From Marinobacter nauticus (GTDB lineage Bacteria > Pseudomonadota > Gammaproteobacteria > Pseudomonadales > Oleiphilaceae), in assembly GCF_003634635.1 (NCBI RefSeq), contig NZ_RBJB01000003.1, positions 310,001 to 374,000 on the forward strand: a stretch of DNA of 64,000 bases, in the 5' to 3' direction. Every line of letters starts with the position of its first letter. The stretch's first letter is position 1. The translations under genes were made by a program, and so were the position numbers. This document shows positions 26,881-37,039 of this stretch, piece after piece. Under the pieces are notes generated by a model. The model had not been told where the DNA came from. It saw only the letters and a program-made list of their open reading frames with translations, and searched no databases.

Positions 26881-28746
26881 ATGATCATCTGCGGCCCTAT
26901 CGTACGCCACTCCAATCGCACCGTGCTCAACCTATGGCTGGTATTAGACCAGCGTCCCGAGAGCATTCAACTGAATACCTATCTGGATGATGCCAGAGCA
27001 TCACCAGTTACCAGAGACTGCGACGCCGAGTTCATACCAGCAGGCGATAACTGCTATATCTGCATGCTGTCGACGGACCTTCCCCTCGACAACGCCGAGC
27101 CTTATCACCAAACCAATGAGCTCTTCTACGAAATAGTACTGGATGGCGAGCCGTTTGGAGACAGCCAGCTGCTCGCGACACTTTGCCCTGGCACGGACAA
27201 GCTGCCCAGTGTTTACCTGCCCCGGGAGCATCGGCATTTCATTCAGGCATCCTGCCGGCGCCCTCACTCCCCGGGGCAAGACAAAAAGCCGGACCAACTC
27301 GCCCGGGGCGCCCGTTTGCTGGCGGAGAATCTGCGCAAGGAGAGCCGGCCAAGCCAGCTGTTTCTGACCGGCGACCAGATCTACGCCGACGACGTGTCAC
27401 CCTTGCTGCTGGATTATCTGGGCAAACTGCAGAAACACCTTGGACTGGCCGATGATCTGAAAAACCTGCCGGCGGGCAAAGACCTGCACCGGCTGTCGAA
27501 ACTGGATGACCGGCACTGGGTAACCCGAAGCCCCTACGGATTCAGCTCCAGCGCCAAAAGCTCTCACCTGCTGACCCGTGCCGAATATCTGAGCATGTAC
27601 CTGTTTGCCTTCTCAGGCGCCGGACACCAGTTTGGCCTCGACTTCGCGGGCCACGACGAACTCAAGCCACGGCTTGCCAAACAGCCTGCCAATACCCGGG
27701 ATGGCCGGAACCCGCCGGTGCAATATGTCTACACGGAGAGACAACACGCAGAAGACCACCGTAATCTGTCTGGCTTTGCACATCTGGCCCGTTCGGAGGT
27801 CCGCCAACTGCTCGCCAACACGGTGACCTACATGATCTTTGATGACCATGAAGTAACCGACGACTGGAACATCTCGAAACAGAACGCCCGGCAACTGAGC
27901 ACCACGCCCATTGGCCGGTACGTGCTGATCAACGCTCTGCAGACTTACTTCCTCTGCCAGCACTGGGGCAATCAGCCCTCTCTGGTGAAGTCCGAAGTGG
28001 CAAAACTCAAAACGCTTCTCGAACAGGATACGCCAGCCGACCACAAAGAATGGGACTGGTTGCTTGAGCGGTACTGGGGCTACGAACTGGAACAGACACC
28101 GCCGGTGGCGGTGCTGGATACCCGCACGCACCGGGAATTCAGCAAGCGAGGCAAACACTCCCTTGGCCTGATGTCTGATCAGCAGATCCAGCAACTGGGC
28201 CAGCGACTCTCCGGGTTTCATCAGTGTCGCACGCTGATTGTGATCTCACCGACCCCCACCTACGGGTTCAGTCACATCGAATACCTGCAGCTGAATTTTC
28301 CCATGTTCAAACGCACCCTGGACCGGGAACCCTGGAGCGCTGACACGGCATCGCTCGAGGCTCTGAAAGCGTCCTGCTGCCAGCTACCCGGCGTTGAGCA
28401 TGTGGTGGTTTTCTCTGGCGACGTTCACTACGCCTTTGCCCGAAGGCGTCAAACCAGCCTGGGGCCCGTTCTCTGGCAGATCTGCAGCAGCGCCTGCAAC
28501 AACGTACCCATGGGTGAGAATATCGGCTTGAGGGCCATCAACAGGATCGGCGAGTTACTGGGCAAAAACCAGGAAAGTTACCTGCGGCCGGAAGACAGCG
28601 ACTTCTTCCTGACCAGTGACCGCAATATCGGCACCTTGATGCTTGACGATCAGGGCTGCCCGGTCCAGGCGGGATTGCTGTGTGCGGGAGAAAACGGCAG
28701 TTACCAGAAGCGTTACGATCTGGTGAACTACCGGGAAACCAACTGA
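26881..28746 (+). CDS. PhoD-like metallophosphatase
   Basis: 621 residues of the PhoD-like metallophosphatase group. Metal-ligand segments are FLTGDQIYADDV near 160-171, MIFDDHEVTDDWN near 317-329 and VVFSGDVHYAFARR near 512-525. The N-terminal part is a beta-rich domain. No signal peptide is visible, so this form is likely cytoplasmic, unlike secreted PhoD alkaline phosphatases; its substrate is unknown. GGAAAGGAG precedes the ATG. Confidence 0.85.
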   Translation: MIICGPIVRHSNRTVLNLWLVLDQRPESIQLNTYLDDARASPVTRDCDAEFIPAGDNCYICMLSTDLPLDNAEPYHQTNELFYEIVLDGEPFGDSQLLATLCPGTDKLPSVYLPREHRHFIQASCRRPHSPGQDKKPDQLARGARLLAENLRKESRPSQLFLTGDQIYADDVSPLLLDYLGKLQKHLGLADDLKNLPAGKDLHRLSKLDDRHWVTRSPYGFSSSAKSSHLLTRAEYLSMYLFAFSGAGHQFGLDFAGHDELKPRLAKQPANTRDGRNPPVQYVYTERQHAEDHRNLSGFAHLARSEVRQLLANTVTYMIFDDHEVTDDWNISKQNARQLSTTPIGRYVLINALQTYFLCQHWGNQPSLVKSEVAKLKTLLEQDTPADHKEWDWLLERYWGYELEQTPPVAVLDTRTHREFSKRGKHSLGLMSDQQIQQLGQRLSGFHQCRTLIVISPTPTYGFSHIEYLQLNFPMFKRTLDREPWSADTASLEALKASCCQLPGVEHVVVFSGDVHYAFARRRQTSLGPVLWQICSSACNNVPMGENIGLRAINRIGELLGKNQESYLRPEDSDFFLTSDRNIGTLMLDDQGCPVQAGLLCAGENGSYQKRYDLVNYRETN

Positions 28747-28784
28747 AGCGACAGGAGCCACCAGACAGGTGGCCCCGGCAGGGA

Positions 28785-29483
28785 TCAGCCCAGTACGTCG
28801 AAGTGGGCTGCATCCTGCTCAATGCACCAGTCCAGCTTCTCCAGATAAGCGGCCTTGGTTTTGAGCTTGGTTTGCTTATGGGCGCGCATGTTCAGTTGCT
28901 TCATTTGCGTTGCCACCTCTGTGGCGCGCTCCGCCAACTGTTCCGGCGCCACAATTTCATCCAGGAAGCCGGCCGCGATAGCCGTTTCCGGGTTAAAGAT
29001 CTCAGCGTTTACCACCGAGCGGTAGAAGTAAGGGGCCGGCATACGATGGCGCGCAATCTCAATGCCCGCATGGTGCATGGTCATACCAATGGCCACTTCA
29101 TTCAGGCCCAGCTTGAAGCCACCCTCTACCCCGATTCGATAATCCACTGAAAGCAGAACGAACGCGCCCTTGGCGATGGCGTGGCCACTGCAGGCGGCAA
29201 TAACCGGCAGCGGAAATGCAGCCAGACGACGGGTAAACGTAGAGCCCACCTTAACCAGCGCCATGGCCTCTTTCGGGCCTTTCTGCATTTCCTTGAGATC
29301 ATAGCCGCCGGAAAACATCCCCGGCTGGCCCGTGAGAATGACAATGGCCTTATCCTGCTCTGCCTGGTCCAGCGCGGCATTCAGCGCGTCAAATACCTCA
29401 TGGCTCAGAGCATTAGCCTTGCCATTGTTCACGGTAATGGTGGCAATGCCGTCGTTCAGTTCGTAAGTTACGAGTTCTGTCAC
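28785..29483 (-). CDS. Enoyl-CoA hydratase/isomerase (crotonase) family protein
   Basis: 232 residues from a GTG at 29483, chosen because GAGGAAATCCAG lies just upstream and the family N-terminus (TELVTYELNDGIATITVNNG) begins there. Crotonase segments GMFSGGYDLKEM near 57-68 and CSGHAIAKGAFVLLSVDYRI near 95-114 form the oxyanion hole. The second catalytic Glu of true hydratases is not clear, so isomerase or another crotonase reaction is possible. It is monocistronic. Confidence 0.86.
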   Translation of the reverse strand: MTELVTYELNDGIATITVNNGKANALSHEVFDALNAALDQAEQDKAIVILTGQPGMFSGGYDLKEMQKGPKEAMALVKVGSTFTRRLAAFPLPVIAACSGHAIAKGAFVLLSVDYRIGVEGGFKLGLNEVAIGMTMHHAGIEIARHRMPAPYFYRSVVNAEIFNPETAIAAGFLDEIVAPEQLAERATEVATQMKQLNMRAHKQTKLKTKAAYLEKLDWCIEQDAAHFDVLG

Positions 29484-29579
29484 CTGGATTTCCTCATCTA
29501 CTGCCAGAATTAAGTGAGTGTTTGTTAACTGTATAGCGAACACCGGTCATGGGCAACGCCAAAATCCCGATCAACGGTC

Positions 29580-32159
29580 TCAGGATTCTGACGCCTTCCC
29601 GGAGCCGGAGGTTCGCCGGTACATCCACGCCAGGCCAAGCAGCGCCAGCCCCAGCCCCATAAAGGCAGCAACCCGCCACAGTCCCTGCAGCCCGGCCATA
29701 TCCACCAGAAAGATCTTGCCGATGACCAGACCAAGCAGAATCATTCCTGCCTTGTGCAGCAGTTCGCTCTGGTTACGTGTGGACCAAAGGATCGCGGCAA
29801 TCGAGTAGAGCATACCAATCACCGAGTAGGTATAGAGCTCGCCCTCCCCCATTCCACTGGACAGAGTCATCGCACTGCCCTGCCACAGATGCCGGATTTC
29901 GAGCAAAGTGAACACCCCGAAAGCCACTGCAGCCGTACAAAGAGACCAGCGAACGGGCACAAGATCGGAGTATCGAGCGCTGGCCAGAGCCAGAAGGACC
30001 GGCGCGCCATACGCCAGCAACAGCAGATTGAATACCGGAGTACTGCCAATAGTGCCGTCGGTCCACCAGGGGTTGTGCACCACGGCAACAACGAGATAAC
30101 TCAGAACAGCGATCACCGTCAGTGCCCTCGCCAGCAACCGGTAAAGCCACCCCAGCGTTCCCGCGACCCTGGACCGGAAAACGTAGACGATGCTCAAAGC
30201 GCCCCAGAGCACGGTATTGATTGACGCCTCGGTGACGCCATATTCCCGCGCAAAAATATCACCATTGTATAGCCAGTAACGAAGCTCCACGCCCAGGAAC
30301 AGAACCAGCAGATGCAAGGTCACAGCTTCCAGCCAGGGCCGAATCACCTCCTTTCTGGCCAGCCAGGTAGCAGCGCCGGCAAACAGCGTGGCCCCTCCGT
30401 ATGTCCAAAGGGACCAATGCCCACCCGCATCGTAGCTCTGCAACCATGGATTGAAGGTCAGTCTCGCCACCACAATGGCCAGTAAAACCTTGAGAATCAG
30501 GAACAGCTCGGGCGCCTGGTATCGGCGTCCAAGCCAGACCAGGCTGACGAACTGAGTGGCCAGTGCCAATGTCATTGACGCTTCCTGCAACCACATGGCA
30601 ACCGCCATGGAATAGCACGCGTGGGCAGCCAGTATCGCCCAGACCAGGCCAACGCGATAACCTGGCGAGTGCTCCAAGCGCCAGGCAACGACACCATAGA
30701 CCGCCGCCGCCAGGAGCGCGACCAACGCCCAGTTGCCTGCAGCCTGCCCGCCCTGAACAAGCAACCAACCCAGTAACAGCCAGATAACGGGCGCCAGCAT
30801 CGCCAGCGACGCCCACCGCCTCAGCTCCAGCTGCGTCCGCCACTGCCAGAGGACGCTCAATACCACCAGCACAGAGGCAAGAATCAGATAGGTGATGAAG
30901 GGCTGATGGAAACTCTGTCCCAACGGCCTGAACAGAACGTCCTGACTCAGATCGGCAGAATAGACAAGCCAGCCGGCAAACGTGGCCAACACCGCGGCCC
31001 AGGGCAAAAACCACAGTCGCTGCCGGCTTTGGGGCAACAATACGGCGACCGGTAGCATCCATAGCCACGCCAGAAAAGCGGGATCACCCGTCGATTGCCA
31101 GGCAATAGACGCTCCCCAGGCCAACAATGTTGCCAGCAAGGCGTCTCTTCGACGCTGCAGGGGAAGCAGGCCATCTCCGGGCAAGACCGAAAACAACAGG
31201 AAAAGCACGGGAAGATAACAGGACACCGCCAGGCCGTGGCGTCCACTAACGGCAACCAGAAGCCACCAGAGTCCGGCGCCGGCCAGGGTGCCAAACCAAA
31301 GCCAGGGACGGTAGACATACTGCATCAACAGCAGGGAGCTGACGGTGATCACAACGCTGTAACTCAGCACAAAGACGGCACTTCCTCCCTCACCCCCGAC
31401 CAGCAGCGGCACCAGATAAGCACCCGATAGCCCCATAATGGCCAGCAATGGGCCATGCACAAGCGCCAGAAACATGGTCGCGACGGAAACCAGTGCCAGC
31501 GCGAAAAGCGCCGGTACGGGCCCGATCAATCCATAATGATGAACGCCCGCCAAAAAGGCTGCATAGAGTGTGACACTGCCACCTCCGGCCAGTGCTGCAA
31601 AGACCTGATCCGACCCCATGTGACGCCGACGAAGATATTCCGCGCCTGCGTGCAACCCCAACCCGGTCAACAACGCCATCAGCAACTGATGCACTGGTCC
31701 GATAAGCCCGGCGGAAATCGAATGGCTCACCATAAAGATCCCGGCAAGACTGACACTCAGCGCGCCAATCCAGACCATCCAGTTGGCTTTGAATGCCGCC
31801 ACGCCACGGGATACCAGAGCATCCGACCGACTCACGGGAACGGCAATTGCTGTGTCTTCCGCGACCGGCTCCCGAGATGTCTCTGAGTCTGTCGTTTCTG
31901 CCACTGAACTTGCTGGCTCCCGTACGAACCCGACATCCGCCGCCACATCAGGGGTGGCCGGCGTCACCGGATCCAGCAGAGAAACCCCGGTATCGCGAAG
32001 CCTGGAAACCTCTGCCCGGAGTTCGGCGACTTCCCGAGCCAGATCCTCGACCCGGGAGGCGTGACGGTCTCTTTGCCGGAACGCCAGAAAGCCCAGAAGT
32101 GAGCCCACAGGCACCAGCAGCACGCCAGCTCCGATAACGAGAAAGAGTAATGCTTCCAA
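29580..32159 (-). CDS. DUF2339 multi-span membrane protein
   Basis: 859 residues. One N-terminal membrane span is followed by a coiled coil (HASRVEDLAREVAELRAEVS, about 33-57), an acidic linker and then some 25 membrane spans to the C-terminus. This is the DUF2339 layout, a family of unknown function. The charged N-terminal coiled coil may mediate oligomerisation. A small exported protein gene lies 27 bases upstream on the same strand and may be co-transcribed. Confidence 0.9.
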   Translation of the reverse strand: MEALLFLVIGAGVLLVPVGSLLGFLAFRQRDRHASRVEDLAREVAELRAEVSRLRDTGVSLLDPVTPATPDVAADVGFVREPASSVAETTDSETSREPVAEDTAIAVPVSRSDALVSRGVAAFKANWMVWIGALSVSLAGIFMVSHSISAGLIGPVHQLLMALLTGLGLHAGAEYLRRRHMGSDQVFAALAGGGSVTLYAAFLAGVHHYGLIGPVPALFALALVSVATMFLALVHGPLLAIMGLSGAYLVPLLVGGEGGSAVFVLSYSVVITVSSLLLMQYVYRPWLWFGTLAGAGLWWLLVAVSGRHGLAVSCYLPVLFLLFSVLPGDGLLPLQRRRDALLATLLAWGASIAWQSTGDPAFLAWLWMLPVAVLLPQSRQRLWFLPWAAVLATFAGWLVYSADLSQDVLFRPLGQSFHQPFITYLILASVLVVLSVLWQWRTQLELRRWASLAMLAPVIWLLLGWLLVQGGQAAGNWALVALLAAAVYGVVAWRLEHSPGYRVGLVWAILAAHACYSMAVAMWLQEASMTLALATQFVSLVWLGRRYQAPELFLILKVLLAIVVARLTFNPWLQSYDAGGHWSLWTYGGATLFAGAATWLARKEVIRPWLEAVTLHLLVLFLGVELRYWLYNGDIFAREYGVTEASINTVLWGALSIVYVFRSRVAGTLGWLYRLLARALTVIAVLSYLVVAVVHNPWWTDGTIGSTPVFNLLLLAYGAPVLLALASARYSDLVPVRWSLCTAAVAFGVFTLLEIRHLWQGSAMTLSSGMGEGELYTYSVIGMLYSIAAILWSTRNQSELLHKAGMILLGLVIGKIFLVDMAGLQGLWRVAAFMGLGLALLGLAWMYRRTSGSGKASES

Positions 32160-32186
32160 TGGACGTTTCCTTGTCTTGTCGTTACT

Positions 32187-32561
32187 TCAGGGTTGCACCA
32201 CCCCGGATTGAGGCACCAGGCAATTGATCATGGTAATCGACAGATCCCGGAATACCGCTTCCGACATCACGTTATCCGGAAACTGGCCGACCATCGTTCG
32301 CCGGCAGGATGAGGATCGACTGTTTGCTAGCTGCACACAATCGTTGAATGTCTCCCCGCTATCCCGTCCCGTCGCCTCGCTGCAAAAAACGGGAACCCGG
32401 CTGACCACAAAATCAAGTACCTCCCCCCGGCTTGCAGGGCTGGTCGCCAAGTTACTGAAACGCTCTGCACTGGCCGGAGCCGGGGTTCCCCTGGTCTGGT
32501 CCCACAATACGTAGAGCAATGCGGCAGAAACCAGCGTTACTGTGACAACGGGCATCTTCAT
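32187..32561 (-). CDS. Small exported or membrane-anchored protein
   Basis: 124 residues with an N-terminal hydrophobic segment (MPVVTVTLVSAALLYVLW) acting as anchor or signal. Four Cys residues in the soluble part (PVFCSEATG, NDCVQLA, SSCRRT, INCLVP) suggest two periplasmic disulfides. It lies just upstream of the DUF2339 gene on the same strand and is divergent from the solute-binding lipoprotein gene. I do not recognise the family. Confidence 0.68.
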   Translation of the reverse strand: MKMPVVTVTLVSAALLYVLWDQTRGTPAPASAERFSNLATSPASRGEVLDFVVSRVPVFCSEATGRDSGETFNDCVQLANSRSSSCRRTMVGQFPDNVMSEAVFRDLSITMINCLVPQSGVVQP

Positions 32562-32683
32562 TACAAATCCTTAAAACAGAGTGGCGCGCCATTGTAAAGA
32601 AGAACAATCCGAGCTGCCTCATTGAACACCGGTTGAATACCATAGTGAACTCCCAAATTCTGAACCGAAAACGGAGCATCCTC

Positions 32684-33427
32684 ATGAAAGGGAAACTCGG
32701 ACTTCTCGCCGCCATGCTGGTTCTGGCCGGCTGTGCCACTGCTTCCGAGCAATTGCGCGTTTACACCGAACAGTATCCTCCTTATAACATGACCACTAAC
32801 GGTCAGCCCTTTGCCCATTCAGAATCCGAAATCACCGGCCTCTGCACCGATGTGCTCAAAGCTGTTCTTGAGAATGCCAAGGTCGACTACAGCATCAAAC
32901 TGCGTGACCTCAGCTATGGCATGAACCGCGCCCAACGGCACGAAGACCACGGTATCTACTGCGTATCCAAGACAGACGAACGGGAGCCCTTCTTTGAATG
33001 GGTGGGACCACTCTCCAGCATCAAGTGGACCCTGTTTGCCAAGCCCGGCTCCAGCATAAAACTGGACGATCTTGAGGATGCCCGTGATTACCGTATCGGT
33101 GGCTACAAGGGCGATGTGATGACGGGATACCTGGAAGACAAAGGATTCGACGTTTCCGCCATCACCAACAATGGACTGAATGCCAAGCGGCTGGAACAGG
33201 ATCAGATCGATCTATGGGTGGCCGATGGCCTGGCAGGCCCCTACCTGGCCGCCGATGCCTCCGACGTGACCGGCCTGGAGGCAGTTCTGGTTTTCCGCGA
33301 AACCCCGATGTACCTGGCCGTTAACAAGGACTCTGATCCCGACTTGATCAAAGCCCTTAATACGGCTTACCAGGCCATGCAGGAAAGCGGTGAGATAGAC
33401 ACCATTTCGCGTTCTTACGGGCTCTGA
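32684..33427 (+). CDS. Periplasmic solute-binding protein, SBP_bac_3-like
   Basis: 247 residues. The signal region MKGKLGLLAAMLVLAGCATA may be a lipoprotein signal (LAGC) or be cleaved after ATA. The mature part matches amino-acid-type binding proteins: YTEQYPPYNMT at the start, GYKGDVMTGYLEDKG in the hinge region and AVNKDSDPDLIKALNTAY near the end. No permease or ATPase gene is next to it, so it may serve as an orphan receptor or sensor partner. It is divergent from the small exported protein gene. Confidence 0.83.
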   Translation: MKGKLGLLAAMLVLAGCATASEQLRVYTEQYPPYNMTTNGQPFAHSESEITGLCTDVLKAVLENAKVDYSIKLRDLSYGMNRAQRHEDHGIYCVSKTDEREPFFEWVGPLSSIKWTLFAKPGSSIKLDDLEDARDYRIGGYKGDVMTGYLEDKGFDVSAITNNGLNAKRLEQDQIDLWVADGLAGPYLAADASDVTGLEAVLVFRETPMYLAVNKDSDPDLIKALNTAYQAMQESGEIDTISRSYGL

Positions 33428-33485
33428 TCGCCAAGTGGCTTTTTGCCGGCCCCGCCAGCTCTCAGGCTAACGCGGGGCCAGCAAC

Positions 33486-35627
33486 TTACGCATGACTCAC
33501 CTGAAACTGACCGGTCAGGTTTTTCAGCTTGTTTGCCGACACGTGCGTCATCTCAGAACTTGCGGTCAACCCCGCGATCACCGCCGTCATGAAACCTACG
33601 CTGTCAGCAACGCCACTGGTCTGAGCACTCTGGACCGCGTTGGTTTCCGCAATGCCCGAGATCGCCCGGAAGAGCTTGTCGACCATGTGATGCAGTTCGG
33701 CATTATCATCCGACGCCGCCCGGGCCTGAGCCAGACGGGTCTCCATTTCTGCCATGCCGTCTTCCATCGTGGTTACGGCGCGCTGAGTTTCTTCCCGCAC
33801 CCGATACAGACGCTCATCAATTTCCGTCGTGGCCTGGGCTGTCCTGCTGGCCAGTTGCCGTACCTCATCGGCGACGACTGCAAATCCCCGCCCTGCCTCA
33901 CCGGCCCGAGCCGCTTCTATGGCCGCATTGAGCGCTAGCAGATTGGTCTGGGCAGCAATGTCGTTGATCATTTCAGCCGCCTTGCCGATCTCATCCGTGC
34001 GTTCACTCGCGGCGCGGATACCCTCGGCCGAACGCACGATAACGTCGCGAATGCTCTCGGTTTCACGGCTGACACGGGCAAACTGATCTTTGGCGCGAGC
34101 CACCACATCTTCCATGCTTACCCGCATTTCCTGTGCCGTGGTCGAGGCATTTTCGATTTCGTTCTGCTGCAGATCTGCGCCCTTCAGCATCTGCTCTATG
34201 TCGTGTACCACCTGCTGAATCTTTTCATCCGCCTGGCGGTTCTGACCCACAAGGTGTTCACTGGCGGAGCGGGATTCACCCGCAAGACTGATGACCTGCC
34301 CCACCATGCCGTCGAGGGTATCCAGAAAGCTGTTCATCCAGCGCGCGAGATCCCCGCTCTCATCCCGCTTGGTCTTGCCAACATCGAGACGCTGGCGCAG
34401 ATTCCCGCCTCCTTCGGCAATGTTTCGTATGACATCCGCGAGTGATGACAGGCTATCTGCCAATGGCTTGGCGGAACTTGCCCGGAAGATGACAAGACCC
34501 AGGAGCGCAACCATCGCGTTCACGGAGGCTTCCAGCCACAGGGGAGCACCGCTTGCCGAAACCGCTACGTTGGCTGCCCAGATAAGCGCCATAAGGACCC
34601 CGAGCCGCGCTGTCAGTCGATAGCTGACCGAACGTTTCCGGTACACCTCCTCCAGGTCGCCTTCACACATCATGCCCCAACGATCAGGAGACCCGGGTAA
34701 CTGGAAGGTCACGCCTTTGCCAATCACCGGTATGTGGCGATAGTCGGAATAGCCGGGGTACTTAACGTAGAGGTTTTCACCGCGGGCCATGGTTTCGCGT
34801 ACCCCCGGGTGCAACTGCCCCGTAGCCGGGTCGGTGAAACGTATTTCGAATTCGGTGTGTTCCCGAATCCGTACTGTACCGAAGCCCGTACGGATTCCGT
34901 CTTTGAGGTTGTCACCGTGACTGAAGGTGGCGTCTTCAAACCGCGAGCGCGACAAGGCAACTCCCGGCCTGATCGACGGATCAAACTGGCTGTCGATCAT
35001 GAAAATGTAGTTGTCGCCGGACTCTTCAAAAATGTGCCCGGCTTCGCGCTGAATCAGGTCACTCATGACATCGTTCGGAACCCGGGCACAGACTGCCGCT
35101 GCCTGATTGCCAGCGAGAGCGACCGGCTGGTAGAACATCAGCGTGACATCGTCATGAAACCTGGAGGTTGTGGCACCAAGCTGCAAGGTGACCGGGTCAC
35201 TGTAGGGCCCGTGGAGAAACCGCTCTCTCACCCCTCGTTGCACGGCCGCGGGCATGAGGCCTGCGGCTCCGTTTCTGCCGGTCACCGTCGAGGCGACAAC
35301 AGAGCCATCTTCTTTTACAACGAAAAGCTCGGAAATTTCCCGGAGGCGCGTAACGGCCGAATCCAGCACCTCTGAAATGCTATCCTGTTCGCTACCCTCA
35401 AGCCGTGCCGCAAGCCCCTCAAGGAAGGCCCACTTGCCATTTGCCCAGTTAATCAGCGCTTCGCGACGGGTTTTCGCGATGCTCTCGAATATCTCTTCAT
35501 TCGTTGCATATTGCTGGCGGTTCAAAAAACAGGACCATCCCATCCGCAACTTACCTGTGGCCCCAAACCAGGGCAACCAGCCCCGTTCAGCGGCCGAAAG
35601 GTTCATGGAATCACTGCGTAAAGTCAT
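33486..35627 (-). CDS. Methyl-accepting chemotaxis protein with N-terminal sensor domain
   Basis: 713 residues. A long N-terminal domain (about 40-340) looks Cache-like ([29 protein letters not shown]). Two membrane spans follow near 345-385, then a HAMP-like region and the signalling tip [20 protein letters not shown]. No membrane span precedes the sensor domain, so it would sit in the cytoplasm, unlike ordinary Cache receptors. No CheR-binding pentapeptide ends the protein (QVSHA). GAGGAAGG precedes the ATG at 35627; a second ATG is at 35606. Confidence 0.88.
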   Translation of the reverse strand: MTLRSDSMNLSAAERGWLPWFGATGKLRMGWSCFLNRQQYATNEEIFESIAKTRREALINWANGKWAFLEGLAARLEGSEQDSISEVLDSAVTRLREISELFVVKEDGSVVASTVTGRNGAAGLMPAAVQRGVRERFLHGPYSDPVTLQLGATTSRFHDDVTLMFYQPVALAGNQAAAVCARVPNDVMSDLIQREAGHIFEESGDNYIFMIDSQFDPSIRPGVALSRSRFEDATFSHGDNLKDGIRTGFGTVRIREHTEFEIRFTDPATGQLHPGVRETMARGENLYVKYPGYSDYRHIPVIGKGVTFQLPGSPDRWGMMCEGDLEEVYRKRSVSYRLTARLGVLMALIWAANVAVSASGAPLWLEASVNAMVALLGLVIFRASSAKPLADSLSSLADVIRNIAEGGGNLRQRLDVGKTKRDESGDLARWMNSFLDTLDGMVGQVISLAGESRSASEHLVGQNRQADEKIQQVVHDIEQMLKGADLQQNEIENASTTAQEMRVSMEDVVARAKDQFARVSRETESIRDVIVRSAEGIRAASERTDEIGKAAEMINDIAAQTNLLALNAAIEAARAGEAGRGFAVVADEVRQLASRTAQATTEIDERLYRVREETQRAVTTMEDGMAEMETRLAQARAASDDNAELHHMVDKLFRAISGIAETNAVQSAQTSGVADSVGFMTAVIAGLTASSEMTHVSANKLKNLTGQFQVSHA

Positions 35628-35850
35628 AGAGCCTTCCTCAATCCGTACTGCATGCTTGCATCACAGCATCGTTGTGCAAACAAACCTCATTTCAGAAGGA
35701 AGCTAAGCAAAGAGCGGGCCTGAACCTGCGGATTGGCCAGAACCCGAAGCGAGGGGGCACATTCGCCGGAAATAAAAGGTGAGAGCGTCGCACCACCAGA
35801 GTGCACCAACTGGGAAATGCACCAAGGCGGGGCCCCTGAAATCAAGCCCG

Positions 35851-36528
35851 CTACTGCAACCCACGAAGGCGGCGAATATCATCGTATTCCCGCACCTTTA
35901 CCGTTTTCTCCGGGCCTGCGGAGACAGCGCATGAGACCAAGTCATGTACCATGGCTTCTGCAACCGCTTCAGCCTCAATCGCCCGGTACTTTCTCAACGG
36001 CCCAATCAGCGCATGATTCGCAACCGGCATTACAGCCATGCCGAGAGACTCGGCCGTTCGTTCCTCACTGCGGTCCCCCAGTAGCAAGCTGGGGTGATAT
36101 ATCACAAGGTAGGGAAACTCCATCGCCCGGACTTTGTCCTCAAGCTCTCCCTTGACTCGATTATAGAAAACCGGAGAACTCGAGGAGGCGCCAATCGCCG
36201 ACATTAAAATCATTACCCGGGCACCGGCGTTTCGGGCCAACTGTGCTGCCCTCAACGAATAATCATGATCGACCTTGCGAAAGACTTCTTTGGAACCAGC
36301 CTTTTTCAGGGTTGTGCCCAGGCAACAAATAAAGGCATCCACCTGGAAAGCGTCGGCTTGCTCTTCCATGGCATCAAAATCCATGAACCGCTGCTCCAGT
36401 TTCGGATTTTCCACGACCATCGGCCGGCGAACCGGAGCGATCACAGTCGATATCTCCGCCTGCTCGAGGAGTTTCTCCACCACCATGCCTCCGGTCAGGC
36501 CGGTAGCGCCTAAAACCATCACTTTCAT
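35851..36528 (-). CDS. NAD(P)H-binding atypical short-chain reductase
   Basis: 225 residues from the ATG at 36528, which follows GGGAGA. The dinucleotide loop VLGATGLTGGMVVEKLLEQ opens the protein; CLGTTLKKAGSKEVFRKVDH and FYNRVKGELEDKVRAMEFPY follow, as in the HTATIP2/YtfG-like atypical SDR group. Reaction unknown. A longer open frame to 36720 lacks family similarity. It is transcribed divergently from arfB. Confidence 0.87.
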   Translation of the reverse strand: MKVMVLGATGLTGGMVVEKLLEQAEISTVIAPVRRPMVVENPKLEQRFMDFDAMEEQADAFQVDAFICCLGTTLKKAGSKEVFRKVDHDYSLRAAQLARNAGARVMILMSAIGASSSSPVFYNRVKGELEDKVRAMEFPYLVIYHPSLLLGDRSEERTAESLGMAVMPVANHALIGPLRKYRAIEAEAVAEAMVHDLVSCAVSAGPEKTVKVREYDDIRRLRGLQ

Positions 36529-36625
36529 TCGGTGTCTCCCTGTGTTCATCGCTTCTGATTGGTTGCCGGATTGCGTAGGATGATACTCGTAAACATCCGA
36601 ATCCGAGCTCTCAACACGTGCCACT

Positions 36626-37039
36626 ATGCTGAAATTATCCAATGCCGTCGAACTGGCAGACTGGGAAATCCAGATTACGCAGATACGATCCCAGGGGGCA
36701 GGCGGCCAGAATGTGAACAAGGGTGCCTCTGCCGTTCACCTCCGGTTCGACGTCCTGCATTCCACCCTGCCGCCGTTTTACAAAGAACGTTTGATGGCAT
36801 TGTCCGACCAGCGCATCAGTAAAGACGGCGTGATTGTGATCAAGGGGCAGTCTTTCCGCACGTTTGAGCAGAACAAAGAGGACGCGCTGAACCGACTCAA
36901 GACTCTCATTCAGGAGGCAGTAAAGCCGCAAAAAGCCCGCCGGCCAACGCGGCCGACGAAATCCTCCCAACGGCGGCGTGTGGATAACAAAACCCGCCGT
37001 GGAGAGATCAAATCCCTGAGGGAAAAAGTAAAAACCTAA
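36626..37039 (+). CDS. arfB: Alternative ribosome-rescue factor ArfB
   Basis: 137 residues: a release-factor-like catalytic domain with the GGQ motif at 26-28 (SQGAGGQNVNKGASAV) and a basic C-terminal tail (RRRVDNKTRRGEIKSLREK) that enters the empty mRNA channel. It hydrolyses peptidyl-tRNA on stalled ribosomes. Length and tail match E. coli ArfB/YaeJ. Its last four bases overlap the 3' end of the converging BCCT gene. Confidence 0.95.
   Translation: MLKLSNAVELADWEIQITQIRSQGAGGQNVNKGASAVHLRFDVLHSTLPPFYKERLMALSDQRISKDGVIVIKGQSFRTFEQNKEDALNRLKTLIQEAVKPQKARRPTRPTKSSQRRRVDNKTRRGEIKSLREKVKT

Noticed and set aside
33446..33480. Terminator after the binding lipoprotein gene
   Set aside because: A GGCCCCGC/GCGGGGCC stem is present but has a long loop and no T-run on either strand.
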